This document shows, one piece after another, positions 24,458 to 33,537 of a DNA stretch of 64,000 nt (positions within the stretch are counted from its first letter, which is position 1; each line of letters starts with the position of its first letter). The position numbers and the translations under genes are program-made. The notes under the pieces are model-generated. The model did not search any database. It was not told the DNA's origin and worked only from the letters and a program-made list of their open reading frames with translations. The stretch is from CAWAPS01 sp963783945 (GTDB taxonomy: Bacteria; Actinomycetota; Acidimicrobiia; Acidimicrobiales; Palsa-688), in assembly GCA_963783945.1 (NCBI GenBank), contig CAWAPS010000030.1:1-64000 (forward strand). Reading direction: 5' to 3'.

Positions 24458-24676
24458 ATGAATGAGATCACTGCCTTTGGCGACCGGACCATGAGCCGCG
24501 GCCAAGCTGACCGTGCCGTCCCCGCCAACCGTCAAGCGGCACGGGCGGAGGCCGTCCAGGGCTTGGCCTTCAGGCCCCCGCTAGTCGCTCCCGGACCAGT
24601 GCCGGAGGGATCGCCATCGGGGCTGGCTTCGCAGAGCCGGCCGGTCAGGCGACTCCGGACCCAGATGCCGTGTTAG
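24458..24676 (+). CDS. Possible small hypothetical protein, 72 aa
   Basis: An ATG with GGAGG 4 nt upstream opens a 72-codon frame. The product is Arg/Pro/Ala-rich without a recognisable domain, and it overlaps the 3' end of the convergent 24645 gene by 32 bp. The ribosome site is the main support. Codon use is only moderately gene-like, so it may be spurious. Confidence 0.3.
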   Translation: MNEITAFGDRTMSRGQADRAVPANRQAARAEAVQGLAFRPPLVAPGPVPEGSPSGLASQSRPVRRLRTQMPC

Positions 24677-25241
24677 CCAGCCCGTCCGAGCCGCATGGCG
24701 GCTCGAGGATAGAACCCGTCGGCCGCCATGTGCCGTCTTTGAAGTCGTGCCAGGTAGCCCGGAAGTTACCGGAGGGCCGGTCGTCCTCGACGTCGATACG
24801 CCAGGCCCCGATCGTGACCTGGATGCGGCGGGTCTGGACCTCCGCGCCGACCACGTCGTCACTTCGGCTCAGCCTCCGCCACTCCTCGCGAAAGGGTATC
24901 CACAGCCCGGCCCATTTGAACCTGCCGGATTCGACGAGGAGGTCACCGTCCCGCTCGAGAGGATTGGAATCGACGTTGGGCTGCAGCATCGAGTCGAGCT
25001 GGTGATGCCAGGTCATAACCGGAGGGTCCCAGGTGGCGGTGCCGGCAAAGGCCCAGGGCCGGGCGAAGACCGCTGCCGGGCCTTTGGCTGGAGCCGCCCC
25101 GGCGCGACAAGGCACCCTGATGTCAGCGTACAAGTCGATCGTCTGCAGCCACAGCACCTTGCAGACATCGGCGCACGGTGTGCCGTCTACGACCAACCGA
25201 GATCGGGTCCACGCACCAACCAGATCTCTGTCAACGGCCAT
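24645..25241 (-). CDS. Conserved hypothetical protein, lipocalin-like
   Basis: The ATG at 25241 is preferred, giving 198 residues. The frame can be extended to 25331, but that part looks non-coding. The protein is rich in short Trp-containing strands: LVGAWTRSRLVVDG, KVLWLQTIDLYADIRVP, PVMTWHHQLD and ITIGAWRIDVEDDR-like segments. This recalls bacterial relatives of the lipocalin-type Hri1 family, but I am not certain. There is no signal peptide. It sits downstream of the ABC exporter operon on the same strand, 114 bp away. Confidence 0.7.
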   Translation of the reverse strand: MAVDRDLVGAWTRSRLVVDGTPCADVCKVLWLQTIDLYADIRVPCRAGAAPAKGPAAVFARPWAFAGTATWDPPVMTWHHQLDSMLQPNVDSNPLERDGDLLVESGRFKWAGLWIPFREEWRRLSRSDDVVGAEVQTRRIQVTIGAWRIDVEDDRPSGNFRATWHDFKDGTWRPTGSILEPPCGSDGLANTASGSGVA

Positions 25242-25355
25242 CGCTCCGTCCCGCTCCTCAGGTAGCCACCATGTAACCCGCTTCGCGTTTCCGGCTGTCG
25301 TCGCCTGTGTTTCGACATTGTGAACAGGCAACGCGGGGGTTGAACGCCAGTTCGG

Positions 25356-26198
25356 CTACGACCTCTTCAGCTTCCACGTGGTGAGGGGCGCGAACACCAC
25401 GACTATGCCGACTACCCACAACAACGATGGCACCAGGTAGTACGACAGCGAATGCCCGAGGAGATCCTGGGCGGCCGAGCCGCTGGTGAGGATCCTCACC
25501 GAGTTGCACATGGGCGTCAGAGGTTGGTTGTTGGCGAAGCCCTGCATCCAGCCGGGCATGGTCGACACCGGGACATATGCGCTGGAGACGAAACTCAGTG
25601 GAAACACCAGAAACGACAGACCCTGCGCCGCTTGCGGGCTTCCGGCTATCAGACCCAGCGCCGCGAACACCCAGACGAAAGCGAAGCCGAAAAGGATGGT
25701 CAGGCCGAAAGCCGCCACCCCGGCTGCCGCGCTGCCGCCCAGGCGGAAGCCCACGAGAAAGCCGACAGCGGTCATCACGATGACGCCCCACGAGACGAGT
25801 GTCGTGTCCGCCGTGACCCGACCGGTCACTATTGACAACAGCCGGATCGGGAGGCTGCGCAACCTGTCGATGAAGCCACCTTGGAGGTCCTCGGCTAGAC
25901 CGGTGGCCGCTCCCATTCCCTGGAACAGAACACCGGTTACCACGAATCCCGGCACCAGGAAGTCGACATAGGACAGTGCACCCGTGTGGGCGACCGCCCC
26001 GCCGAACACATAGCGAAAGATCAGCAGGAAGAGCACCCCCTGAGCCGTACCGGCCACGATGAGGGCGGGAGTGCGGACGAACTTCTTCAGGGTCCGGTCG
26101 GCCACCTGGCGGGAAGCCTGCACGTACGAGGCGCCGCGGTTGATGTCGTCGCCGACCTGAACCGTTCTATCGGTATCCGTGATGGCGGCTGCAGTCAC
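25356..26198 (-). CDS. ABC-2 type permease, DrrB family
   Basis: The GTG at 26198 overlaps the ATPase stop by 4 nt (GTGA) and has GGAAGGAGG before it, giving 280 residues. About six membrane spans follow a cytoplasmic N-terminus (IVAGTAQGVLFLLIFRYVFG, VSWGVIVMTAVGFLVGF, LFGFAFVWVFAALGLI, LWVVGIVVVFAPL). The DrrB-like motif PLSFVSSAYVPVSTMPGWMQ is present. With the ATPase upstream it forms an exporter for a drug, lipid or secondary metabolite. Confidence 0.92.
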   Translation of the reverse strand: MTAAAITDTDRTVQVGDDINRGASYVQASRQVADRTLKKFVRTPALIVAGTAQGVLFLLIFRYVFGGAVAHTGALSYVDFLVPGFVVTGVLFQGMGAATGLAEDLQGGFIDRLRSLPIRLLSIVTGRVTADTTLVSWGVIVMTAVGFLVGFRLGGSAAAGVAAFGLTILFGFAFVWVFAALGLIAGSPQAAQGLSFLVFPLSFVSSAYVPVSTMPGWMQGFANNQPLTPMCNSVRILTSGSAAQDLLGHSLSYYLVPSLLWVVGIVVVFAPLTTWKLKRS

Positions 26199-27157
26199 GC
26201 CGCTTCCTCCTTCCTGGTCGAAGTGGCGTGCCCGGTAAGGGCAAGGAAGACCTCGTCGAGAGTCGGGCGACGGAGACCGAGGTCCTCCACTTCGATCCCG
26301 GCCTCGTCCAGGGCCCGCACGATGGTCGAGAGGAGCTTCGAACCACCGCGGACCGCGATCGAGCATCGTCTGGTTACCGGCTCAGTGGCCGGTTGACCCA
26401 GGCCTAGAGACTCCAGAACCCCAGCGGCGCGGCGCATGTCGGCCTCATCAAGGGTGTGGAGCTCGACGATGTCCGCCCCCACCCGGGACTTGAGCTCGCC
26501 CGGCGTCCCCTGGGCGATGACCCGCCCCTCGTCGATTATCACTATGGATGCGGCCAGATGGTCGGCCTCGTCCAGATACTGGGTGGTGAGGATGATGTCG
26601 GTGCCGGCGCTCCCCATTTCCCGGATGCTGTCCCATACCTCGTTGCGGCTCCCCGGATCCAGCCCCGTCGTGGGCTCGTCCAGAAGCAGCAGGCGTGGTC
26701 GGCCGACCAGGCTGACCCCGAGGTCGAGCCGACGACGCATGCCGCCCGAGTACGTGCGAACCAGGCGGTCAGCCGCGTCCTCCAGGCTCAGCTGGGCGAG
26801 TATCCCGGCCGCGGCCGCCCTGGCTTGGCCGCCGGTCTGGCCGTAGAGGCGGGCCACCATGACCAGGTTCTCCCGACCCGTCATCATTTCCTCCACCGCA
26901 GCTGACTGGCCGGCCAAACCGATCATGCGGCGGACCGCCATGGCGTCGCGGCCAACGTCACGACCATTGACTTTGAGCGACCCACTATCGGGCGCGAGCA
27001 GCGTCGCAACCATACGGATGAACGTGGTCTTGCCGGCTCCGTTTGGCCCGAGGATGGCCACCGGCTGTCCGGCAGGAATAGTGAGATCCAGGTTCTGGAG
27101 GGCTTTGACTTTCCCGAATCGCTTGCCGAGGCCGTGGGCCTCTACGAGGGCGTGCAT
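26195..27157 (-). CDS. ABC exporter ATPase, DrrA (daunorubicin-resistance) family
   Basis: A 320-residue ATPase with Walker A GPNGAGKTTFIRM, signature YSGGMRRRLDLGVSLVG, Walker B LLLLDEPTTGLD, and a C-terminal DrrA extension (RCSIAVRGGSKLLSTIVRAL and GLRRPTLDEVFLALTGH). It energises the coupled DrrB-type permease. The palindrome TCTCTTAGAGA lies about 21 bp before the ATG, and AAAGGAA serves as the ribosome site. The PadR gene upstream on the same strand is the likely repressor. Confidence 0.94.
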   Translation of the reverse strand: MHALVEAHGLGKRFGKVKALQNLDLTIPAGQPVAILGPNGAGKTTFIRMVATLLAPDSGSLKVNGRDVGRDAMAVRRMIGLAGQSAAVEEMMTGRENLVMVARLYGQTGGQARAAAAGILAQLSLEDAADRLVRTYSGGMRRRLDLGVSLVGRPRLLLLDEPTTGLDPGSRNEVWDSIREMGSAGTDIILTTQYLDEADHLAASIVIIDEGRVIAQGTPGELKSRVGADIVELHTLDEADMRRAAGVLESLGLGQPATEPVTRRCSIAVRGGSKLLSTIVRALDEAGIEVEDLGLRRPTLDEVFLALTGHATSTRKEEAA

Positions 27158-27177
27158 GGGCTCGTTCCTTTCTCTTT

Positions 27178-27188
27178 CTCTTAGAGAT
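27178..27188. promoter_or_regulatory. Short palindrome TCTCTTAGAGA before the ABC exporter
   Basis: Perfect 5-bp arms around one base, within the leader of the DrrA-type gene. The position suits a repressor site for the neighbouring PadR protein. The motif is short and could be chance. Confidence 0.3.
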
Positions 27189-27276
27189 TGAAGAGCCCGC
27201 CCTCCGGAGGTCGCCTACGCTTCTCGTGTGGCCTCGGGCATCGGTCCTTGCGGATCGGGCTCGTGGTTGTGCAACT

Positions 27277-27306
27277 CGGGGCCGCGTGCGGCAACACGCG
27301 GCCCCG
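27277..27306 (-). terminator. Hairpin terminator after the PadR gene
   Basis: CGGGGCCGCGTG pairs with its exact complement across a 6-nt loop. It lies 2 bp beyond the PadR stop codon, so it should end that transcript and separate it from the ABC genes downstream. Confidence 0.75.
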
Positions 27307-27308
27307 GG

Positions 27309-27956
27309 TCAATCCGCTGGGTCTAGATGGAACTGGAAGCCCAGCACATCCCCCGGGCTGATGCCTTCGTCGTGAAACGTTTTCCACAGGTCGAGGCCCT
27401 GGAGACCGTTGGTCTCGATGTCGCCGATGAGGCCTCGTACGAACCGCAGCTCCGCCGCCAACTGCCCTTCCTCGTACTCCACTTCCAGCTCGAATAAGCG
27501 GGGCAGACCGGCCTGCCGTGTCGCTTTCATGCCCCCCCGCAGGCCGGCCAGCTTGAACACCAGTGCATCGGCACGTTCGCGCAGAGCCCGCAGGGCGTCG
27601 TCCGGGTCAAGCGCAGATATGAAAGAGAGTCCGGCCATGAACTGCGGATATTCCTTGACCGGGACCCCGATCAACTCGGTAAGCCAGTCGACCATCTCAC
27701 GCGACCCGGTGTCGGTGATCTCGTACACCGTCCGCTCCGGACGCTTACCCTCCCGGACGGTGCCGGTCGCCTTGATCAGACCCCGCTTCTCGAGGGACTC
27801 GACGACCGCGTACAGGGACCCGTAGTTGAGACGGACGCTCTCCTGCTTGGCTCGCTCGCGCAGCGTCTGCGCCACCTCGTAGGGGTGCATCGGGCGCTCG
27901 TAGAGACACACCAGCACCGCCATGGCGAGGGGATTCGATCGGGCAGCACGAGGCAT
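27309..27956 (-). CDS. PadR-family transcriptional regulator
   Basis: The ATG at 27956 gives 215 residues, and a TTG at 27965 is possible. The N-terminal winged helix is typical: MAVLVCLYERPMHPYEVAQT, RLNYGSLYAVVESLEKRGLI and RTVYEITDTGSREMVDWL. A C-terminal helical Vir-like domain follows. PadR proteins commonly repress nearby multidrug exporters, and the DrrAB-type pair lies directly downstream on the same strand. The upstream gap has TATATT and AATAGAG stretches, possibly its promoter. Confidence 0.9.
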   Translation of the reverse strand: MPRAARSNPLAMAVLVCLYERPMHPYEVAQTLRERAKQESVRLNYGSLYAVVESLEKRGLIKATGTVREGKRPERTVYEITDTGSREMVDWLTELIGVPVKEYPQFMAGLSFISALDPDDALRALRERADALVFKLAGLRGGMKATRQAGLPRLFELEVEYEEGQLAAELRFVRGLIGDIETNGLQGLDLWKTFHDEGISPGDVLGFQFHLDPAD

Positions 27957-28024
27957 GCCGTCCAATATACTCTATTCAGGATGACCTGTAAAGAGGGCTC
28001 TGAGGCGAGTATTCGAACGCGGCC

Positions 28025-28477
28025 TCAAGCGCTGCGATCAGATCCGTCTTCCTCCCGACGCCCGGTTGCCCGCAGCCGCCGGAGAGTTGTGGCGAACTGC
28101 TGAAGCGTTCGATCTGGTAACACCCCGAAGCGGTAATCGAGCTCCTCCTCCACTGCCACCGATGCCGCACCAAGCAGTTCGCGACCGGTCGGCGTGAGCT
28201 CCAGCAAGGAAGAGCGACGGTCGTCGGGATTCGGACGTCGCCGACACAGCCCGGCCGCTTCGATCCGGTCGATGAGTTTGCTGGCGCCTCCCGTTGTTAT
28301 GGCGAGGGTCGCAGCGATGTCGTGCACCCGGCAGAGGGTCACCTGATCGATCACTGACATGATCTCGTAGTAGGAGAAGGGAATGTCGAACTCGTTCAAC
28401 AGCCTCGTCTCGCAGTCGTTCCACATCTCGATCTCGAGACGAACGAAGTCGTTGAACAGATTTCGATAATCAGGCAC
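28025..28477 (-). CDS. MarR-family transcriptional regulator
   Basis: The GTG at 28477 has AGGAGG upstream, giving 150 residues of normal MarR length. It has LNEFDIPFSYYEIMSVIDQV, the recognition helix IAATLAITTGGASKLIDRIE, and the wing RRRPNPDDRRSSLLELTPTG. It is divergent from the large BTAD regulator gene. Two inverted-repeat candidates lie in the shared upstream region. Its ligand is unknown. Confidence 0.9.
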   Translation of the reverse strand: MPDYRNLFNDFVRLEIEMWNDCETRLLNEFDIPFSYYEIMSVIDQVTLCRVHDIAATLAITTGGASKLIDRIEAAGLCRRRPNPDDRRSSLLELTPTGRELLGAASVAVEEELDYRFGVLPDRTLQQFATTLRRLRATGRREEDGSDRSA

Positions 28478-28554
28478 GGTTGCGACCTCCTGGCCGGCAT
28501 GCTCGAGAGGTGGGACTCTGTATTCCTTAGAGGTGACTTCTCTGGAAGTATCAT

Positions 28555-28588
28555 CTTTATAAGCCGTAAAGTTGCAGGGCTTATGAAG
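28555..28588. promoter_or_regulatory. Imperfect inverted repeat CTTTATAAGCC/GGCTTATGAAG
   Basis: Eleven-bp arms with one mismatch, 12 bp apart, lie in the 213-bp region between the divergent MarR and BTAD regulator genes. A second small palindrome (AGAGGTGACTTCTCT) is at about 28529. Either could be a MarR operator. Confidence 0.4.
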
Positions 28589-28690
28589 GCGCCGTGTAGA
28601 TCGTGTGGAGATTTGGGATCTGCCCGACCAAGGCGCCTCCGATCGGCCAAACAATTCCGCCCGCCAGGAGTTCGGTGTTAAACCAGCGCC

Positions 28691-29264
28691 GTGACACGGT
28701 CAGGTCGGCCAACAGCAAATGGGTGGGGCAGGCGTAGTCGCGTCCGACTGTCTCCCGTTCGTGGTCCCGTCGTCACCGCAAAGGTGAAGATTCCCCCCGT
28801 TTTCGCTTTGGCCCGTCCCCGCCTCGCGACCTCACTGAACCGGGCGTGGACGGTCCCGTTCACGCTGCTCGTCGCTCCTGCGGGTTCAGGCAAGACCACG
28901 GCACTGAGCCAGCTGGCCTCTGAGGCTCGAGATACCGGCTACCCGGTTGCCTGGTACCGCGCCGAACCCTCCGACCGGGACGAACGTGAAGTACTGCGGC
29001 ACCTCGATGCCGCGTTCGCCCGGTCGATGACGAGCCACCCGGAGGGTTGGAAGAGCGTGGAGGCGGCGGCCGCCGCTCTGGAGGCGAGGGCCGAATCGAA
29101 GACGGCCCTGGTCATCGACGATCTGCACACGCTCGAAGGGTCATCAGGTGAACGAGCGCTCGAGCGATTCCTCGGGTATCTACCTCCAAACGTCCATCTT
29201 GTCGCCGCGGCTCGCCGCCCACCTTCGTTCAACTTGACTCGTCTTCGCTTGTTGGACCAATTAA
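28691..29264 (+). CDS. NTPase-BTAD (SARP-type) regulator, N-terminal part before a frameshift
   Basis: This part encodes the NTP-binding domain of a MalT/AfsR-like regulator: KIPPVFALARPRLATSLNR, Walker A LVAPAGSGKTTALSQLA, Walker B TALVIDDLHTLEG and the sensor-like VHLVAAARRPPSF. At about 29261-29266 (TTAATT) one base too many shifts the frame, and the original frame ends at 29314. The downstream frame continues with the expected IGPEDLRFRSWETDELF. The whole locus 28691-31673 is 2983 bp (3n+1), and correction gives about 993 residues. The start is uncertain, either the GTG at 28691 or a codon further in. Confidence 0.75.
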
Positions 29265-31673
29265 TTCGAGATCGGTCCCGAAGACCTCCGGTTTCGCTCC
29301 TGGGAGACCGATGAGCTGTTTCGTCACCACTTTGGCGATCCTCTGGCCGCCGAGGACCTGGCCGAGCTCCAAGGCCGCACTGACGGGTGGGCCGCTGGCC
29401 TACATATGTTCTGGATCGCCACGAGAGGAAAGACCGCCGAGCGCCAGGACGTCCTCGCCAGGCTGTCAGACCGGCTCATCGACCTTCGGGAGTATCTCGA
29501 TCAGAACATGTTCGAGGGACTTGACGACGACCTGCGCCGTTTCGTGGTGCAAACCAGCGCGCTCGGCCGCCTGACCGCTCAGTGGTGCGACGCGCTACTC
29601 AACGACCGCCAAAGCAACCGCCTCCTGCACGAAGTCGCATGTCGCTATGGCTTCCTGACGGCTGACCGCACCGGGGTCACCCTTCGGTACTCCGAGCTGG
29701 TTCGGGTGCGTCTGGACGAGATGCTGGTGGAAGACCTGGGTGAGATCGAGGCACGGAAGTTGCACCAACGCGCCGGGCGAATTCTGGAGTCCGGGCTGGC
29801 GCTACCCGAAGCTCTGCGAGCGTACTGCCGGGCGGCGGACTGGCCGGCCGTCTCGGCTCTCCTGCTTAGATCCGGCGACGGACTCCTCGACGAGATGGGG
29901 AAGGCTGCCTCGTTTCTGCCGGCGCTACGGGGACGCGACGCGTGGCTCCTGTTGGCCAAAGCTCGTCGGGAACTCGTCGCCGGGTGCTGGCAGGCCGCGG
30001 TCGACACCTACAACCGGGCCGAAGAGAGCTTTGGCCCGTCCTCGGCTGCGGCTGTCTGCCGCAGAGAACGGTGTGCGGTGGAGATCTGGATCGGTCCCGG
30101 CGATCCCCACCCGGGTGGCTGGTCGGGCCGGCTCCGCCAATCGCTCACTCCGCAGGCACCCGAACCGGAAGGCACCGCCCCCTCGGCCGACGCCATGACC
30201 CGGTTGGTCACGGCGATGACGGAGATCTCCCGGGGCACGCTGGCTGAGGGAAGGGAGAGACTGCAGTCGATCTGCACCGACGGGACCGGCGGCCCCATCG
30301 TCCTCGGCTACGCCCGACTCGGATCCGTCGCGGCGAGTGCTCTGCTCGGCGAACCCGACAGGGAGGAGATTATCGCGGCCACGGAGGCGATCGAGAGGTT
30401 CTCCCCGCCTTGGCTGCCTCGGGTGATCTCCAGCCTCGCCTTCTCCTCCCCGGACACGATTAGGAAGGAGCTTCTCTCCGCTCGACACGCCGCGAACGCG
30501 GCGTCGAACCCCTGGCTCGCCGCCGGCCTGGCTTTGATGGAAGGGATCGCGATCCTTGCGGGTGGGAGCGCCGGGCCAGCCACCGTTTTGGCCCAGGAAG
30601 CCCAGTACGAATTTGAACGACTCGGAGCGAACGTCCCCGCCGCCTGGGCCCAGGCCTTCGCCAGCCTCGCTGTTGCCGCTACCGATCGAAATGCTGGGGC
30701 CGTCGCTTCCCTCGACGCCATCCGAGCCGCGGAGGCTGCGGGCTGCGTAGGGGCGGTAGCCCTTTCGCTCCGAGTACGGGGGGCAGCGTCGGCCGATCCT
30801 GCCTCCATCAGCAACGCCATCGAGGTCGAGAAATGCGGCGCGGTCGATCTCAGCCGGCTGGTAGGACGGCTGCTCGGCCAAATGGCCAAACCCGATGAGA
30901 AGGTTGTCACCGGGGAAATCCCGTCTCCTGTTGGTCACGTAGCAAATCCCATCGTGCGAGTGACCTGCCTGGGCGGCCTCTCCCTCACAATCGATGGGTG
31001 TCCGGTGGACAGCTTCCGCGTCAGGCCCCGAGCGCGGGCTGTCCTACAAATGCTCGCTCTCAATGCCAGCCGCCCGGTACACCGCGATTACATCCTCGGC
31101 TGCCTGTGGCCGGATGATCTAAAGGGGGGACTCCGGAACCTGCAGGTTGCCTTGTCCTCCCTTCGCCGTCTGCTGGAGGCGGCGTCGGGCCGGGCCGGGC
31201 CGGGCATGATCCGGCGGGAGGGGGACTGCTACGTCCTCTCCACGAACGGCTCCCCTGCCGACGTGGACCTCCTGGAAGAGCTGTACGGGGCCGGTCACCG
31301 GAGCTCCCAGTCCGGGGCCTTCGAACAGGCCGCGCTGATGCTTCGCCGGGCTCTCGACCTGTACAAGGGAGACCTTCTCCCTGAAGCGGGCACCGCCGAC
31401 TGGGTCCTCGAACCGCGGGATCGCTACAGGCTCATCGCGGCCCGAACCGCCGAAGACCTGGCCACGTGCTCGCTCGCCCTCGGCAATGTGCCCGCCGCCC
31501 TAGACGCCTGCCAGAGCGGGTTACAGATTGATCGTTATAGCGATGGCCTCTGGCGAATTCTCATCGGCGGCTATGAGCAAACCCAGGACCATCTCGGGGC
31601 AACCAGGGCGAGGAAAGAATACGAGCGGGTTCTCTCCGAGCTCGACCTGTCCCTCGCCGGGCCGGCGGTCTGA
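29265..31673 (+). CDS. NTPase-BTAD (SARP-type) regulator, C-terminal part after a frameshift
   Basis: The frame begins with IGPEDLRFRSWETDELF and GRTDGWAAGLHMFWIATRGK, which is the winged-helix region after the NTPase. An alpha-solenoid middle follows. The C-terminus has an OmpR/SARP DNA-binding domain (VRVTCLGGLSLTIDGCPVDS, RPVHRDYILGCLWPDDL) and a bacterial transcriptional activation domain (LMLRRALDLYKGDLLPEAGT, AALDACQSGLQIDRYSDGLW). Such proteins activate local operons, and the zinc-ribbon/MoxR group directly downstream is the natural target. If read alone it would start at an internal ATG (29406). Confidence 0.8.
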   Translation, partial: FEIGPEDLRFRSWETDELFRHHFGDPLAAEDLAELQGRTDGWAAGLHMFWIATRGKTAERQDVLARLSDRLIDLREYLDQNMFEGLDDDLRRFVVQTSALGRLTAQWCDALLNDRQSNRLLHEVACRYGFLTADRTGVTLRYSELVRVRLDEMLVEDLGEIEARKLHQRAGRILESGLALPEALRAYCRAADWPAVSALLLRSGDGLLDEMGKAASFLPALRGRDAWLLLAKARRELVAGCWQAAVDTYNRAEESFGPSSAAAVCRRERCAVEIWIGPGDPHPGGWSGRLRQSLTPQAPEPEGTAPSADAMTRLVTAMTEISRGTLAEGRERLQSICTDGTGGPIVLGYARLGSVAASALLGEPDREEIIAATEAIERFSPPWLPRVISSLAFSSPDTIRKELLSARHAANAASNPWLAAGLALMEGIAILAGGSAGPATVLAQEAQYEFERLGANVPAAWAQAFASLAVAATDRNAGAVASLDAIRAAEAAGCVGAVALSLRVRGAASADPASISNAIEVEKCGAVDLSRLVGRLLGQMAKPDEKVVTGEIPSPVGHVANPIVRVTCLGGLSLTIDGCPVDSFRVRPRARAVLQMLALNASRPVHRDYILGCLWPDDLKGGLRNLQVALSSLRRLLEAASGRAGPGMIRREGDCYVLSTNGSPADVDLLEELYGAGHRSSQSGAFEQAALMLRRALDLYKGDLLPEAGTADWVLEPRDRYRLIAARTAEDLATCSLALGNVPAALDACQSGLQIDRYSDGLWRILIGGYEQTQDHLGATRARKEYERVLSELDLSLAGPAV

Positions 31674-31758
31674 GGCAGGGCTGACAGTCTCATGGACCCT
31701 CGCTATGACCGAAGCTCTCGATCGATCCGGCCACGTCCAGGCCTATGGGGCGGTACTG

Positions 31759-33537
31759 ATGGTCTGTGACGCGTGTGGCCACGACAATCCACCTGGCACC
31801 CGATTCTGCCTGAACAAGGAATGTCAGTCGTTTCTGGCTTGGGTCGACGTGGTAGCGGAAGGACCGGGTCTTGACCCCTCTAGCGCGACCAGACCGGGCG
31901 TCAGCGGTCGGGACAGTCCCAGACCTCGGCCTCACGGCTCGGACCTGCTTGCCCCGGCCCAGGGTCCCGGACCAAACGAAGCGAGCGCACTACGACAGCC
32001 ACCTCGGCCCGTGGAGCCGCCGGCGCTGAAGCCGCCCGTCGAACCGAGCACGCCAAGATCGACCCGGGCACCTCTCCGCTATGAATTCGTCCGCGAGCGC
32101 CGCTCACCGGTCGCGGTCCAACCGGTGGAGGAGCGGGAACCCGAGGTGCCTCTGGGCGAATCGGCGGCCAATGGGAAGCATGGTCTTTGGCTCGGGCTCG
32201 ACCGGCGCGAGCTTTCGGTCGCACCCGGAGGCCAGGCAGTCGTCAGCGCTCAGATCCTCAACAAGGGAACGATCGTCGAAGGCGTAGACATGCGGGTGCT
32301 GGGCGTGCCGGCAGGCTGGGTCCGCATCGAGCCGCCACGGGTGAATCTCGATGTCGGGGGCCAGGCGACCATGACCCTCCATTTCGCCCCGCCTATGGAG
32401 CCGACGACAACACCCGGCCCGGCCGAGGTAGAAGTGGCCGTCTGGTCGGCTTCGAACCCCCAAGTCCGCTGTGCTCAGCACGTACGACTCGACGTCGGCG
32501 CCTTTCATTCTCTGGAGGTGGAGTCGGCGCCGGGTGAGCTCCTGACCAGGCGAAACAGCCAGTTCGTCATCGGTCTGAGAAACAACGGGAACTATCCGTT
32601 GGGAGCAGGCGCCCAGCCAGGGGCCCGCTGGGGGGGCGATGGAAAGGTGCTGCTGCAGTTCGAGCAACGGAGCGTGGCCCTGCCGCCGGGAGGCACAGGC
32701 TCTCTGAAGGTTCGGGCCCGTACGGCCAAATGGCTGGTGAGCGGCGCTCCTGTCACCCATACCCTCGGACTTCATCTCCTGGGCGGAGGTGAGGCCAAGC
32801 CAGTTGACGTGAGCGTGGTCCAGCAGCCACTGCTGCCCCGATGGGCGCCAAAGGTCTTGCGCATCGCCGTGCCGCTCTTGATCGCAGTGGTCCTGGTGCT
32901 GGGAGTCTCTTGGTGGAGAAACCGGCCCCATCCCGTTCCGAACGTCGTTGGCGAGCAAGCGGCTCTGGCCCAGGCTCAACTCGGCAAGGCCGGCTTCAAA
33001 TCCGTGCAATCGAACGTCGCCGACTCTCAGGTACCACAAGGAATGGTGGTGTCCGAGGTCCCGGGCCCGGGGAAGCATCTTCACCACGGAGCCATCGTTT
33101 CGATCAAAGTGTCGTCGGGACCGCCCCAGATCACGATCGGCGATTTCACCCAACTGTCCGAAAGCCAGGCCAGTTCGCAGCTGGCCAAAGAGGGGCTGAA
33201 GGTGGCAGTGCTGACGGCCCCCAACCCGAACGTGCCGGCGGGGATCGTGACCGGTCAACGGCCGGCCCAGGGAACCTCGCTCCGCGCCGGGGCAACCGTG
33301 ACGATCACGGTGTCGTCAGGCAATGCCGCGGTGACGGTGCCGTCGATCCGCGGGCTCACCGAAACGGACGCCATCGCCTTGCTCGGGCAGGTCAACCTTC
33401 GCTACGCCAAGGGCGGCACGGTTGAAAACAGCCGGTCAAGCGGTGAGGTCGTCAGCCAGTCACCGCCGGCCGGGACAAAAGTATCGGGCGGAAGCCAGGT
33501 AACGGCAATCGTAGCAGTATCAGCCGCCACCCCCTGA
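31759..33537 (+). CDS. Zinc-ribbon, single-pass membrane protein with three PASTA domains
   Basis: I prefer the ATG at 31759 (GGGGCGG upstream), because the product then begins with the zinc ribbon CDACGHDNPPGTRFC, as does the similar protein at 43322. An ATG at 31705 is possible. A Pro-rich linker follows, then two Ig-like beta modules (LSVAPGGQAVVSAQILNKGT and LLTRRNSQFVIGLRNNGNYP). One membrane span (VLRIAVPLLIAVVLVLGVSW) precedes three extracellular PASTA repeats (VPNVVGEQAALAQAQLGKAG, ITIGDFTQLSESQASSQLAK, VTVPSIRGLTETDAIALLGQ). PASTA domains usually bind peptidoglycan. It is probably an envelope anchor tied to the eCIS neighbourhood. Confidence 0.8.
   Translation: MVCDACGHDNPPGTRFCLNKECQSFLAWVDVVAEGPGLDPSSATRPGVSGRDSPRPRPHGSDLLAPAQGPGPNEASALRQPPRPVEPPALKPPVEPSTPRSTRAPLRYEFVRERRSPVAVQPVEEREPEVPLGESAANGKHGLWLGLDRRELSVAPGGQAVVSAQILNKGTIVEGVDMRVLGVPAGWVRIEPPRVNLDVGGQATMTLHFAPPMEPTTTPGPAEVEVAVWSASNPQVRCAQHVRLDVGAFHSLEVESAPGELLTRRNSQFVIGLRNNGNYPLGAGAQPGARWGGDGKVLLQFEQRSVALPPGGTGSLKVRARTAKWLVSGAPVTHTLGLHLLGGGEAKPVDVSVVQQPLLPRWAPKVLRIAVPLLIAVVLVLGVSWWRNRPHPVPNVVGEQAALAQAQLGKAGFKSVQSNVADSQVPQGMVVSEVPGPGKHLHHGAIVSIKVSSGPPQITIGDFTQLSESQASSQLAKEGLKVAVLTAPNPNVPAGIVTGQRPAQGTSLRAGATVTITVSSGNAAVTVPSIRGLTETDAIALLGQVNLRYAKGGTVENSRSSGEVVSQSPPAGTKVSGGSQVTAIVAVSAATP

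Noticed and set aside
29250..29290. Programmed frameshift in the BTAD regulator
   Set aside because: TTAATTC is not a recognised slippery heptamer, no stimulatory structure is evident, and the other broken genes share only the +1 length and not the sequence.
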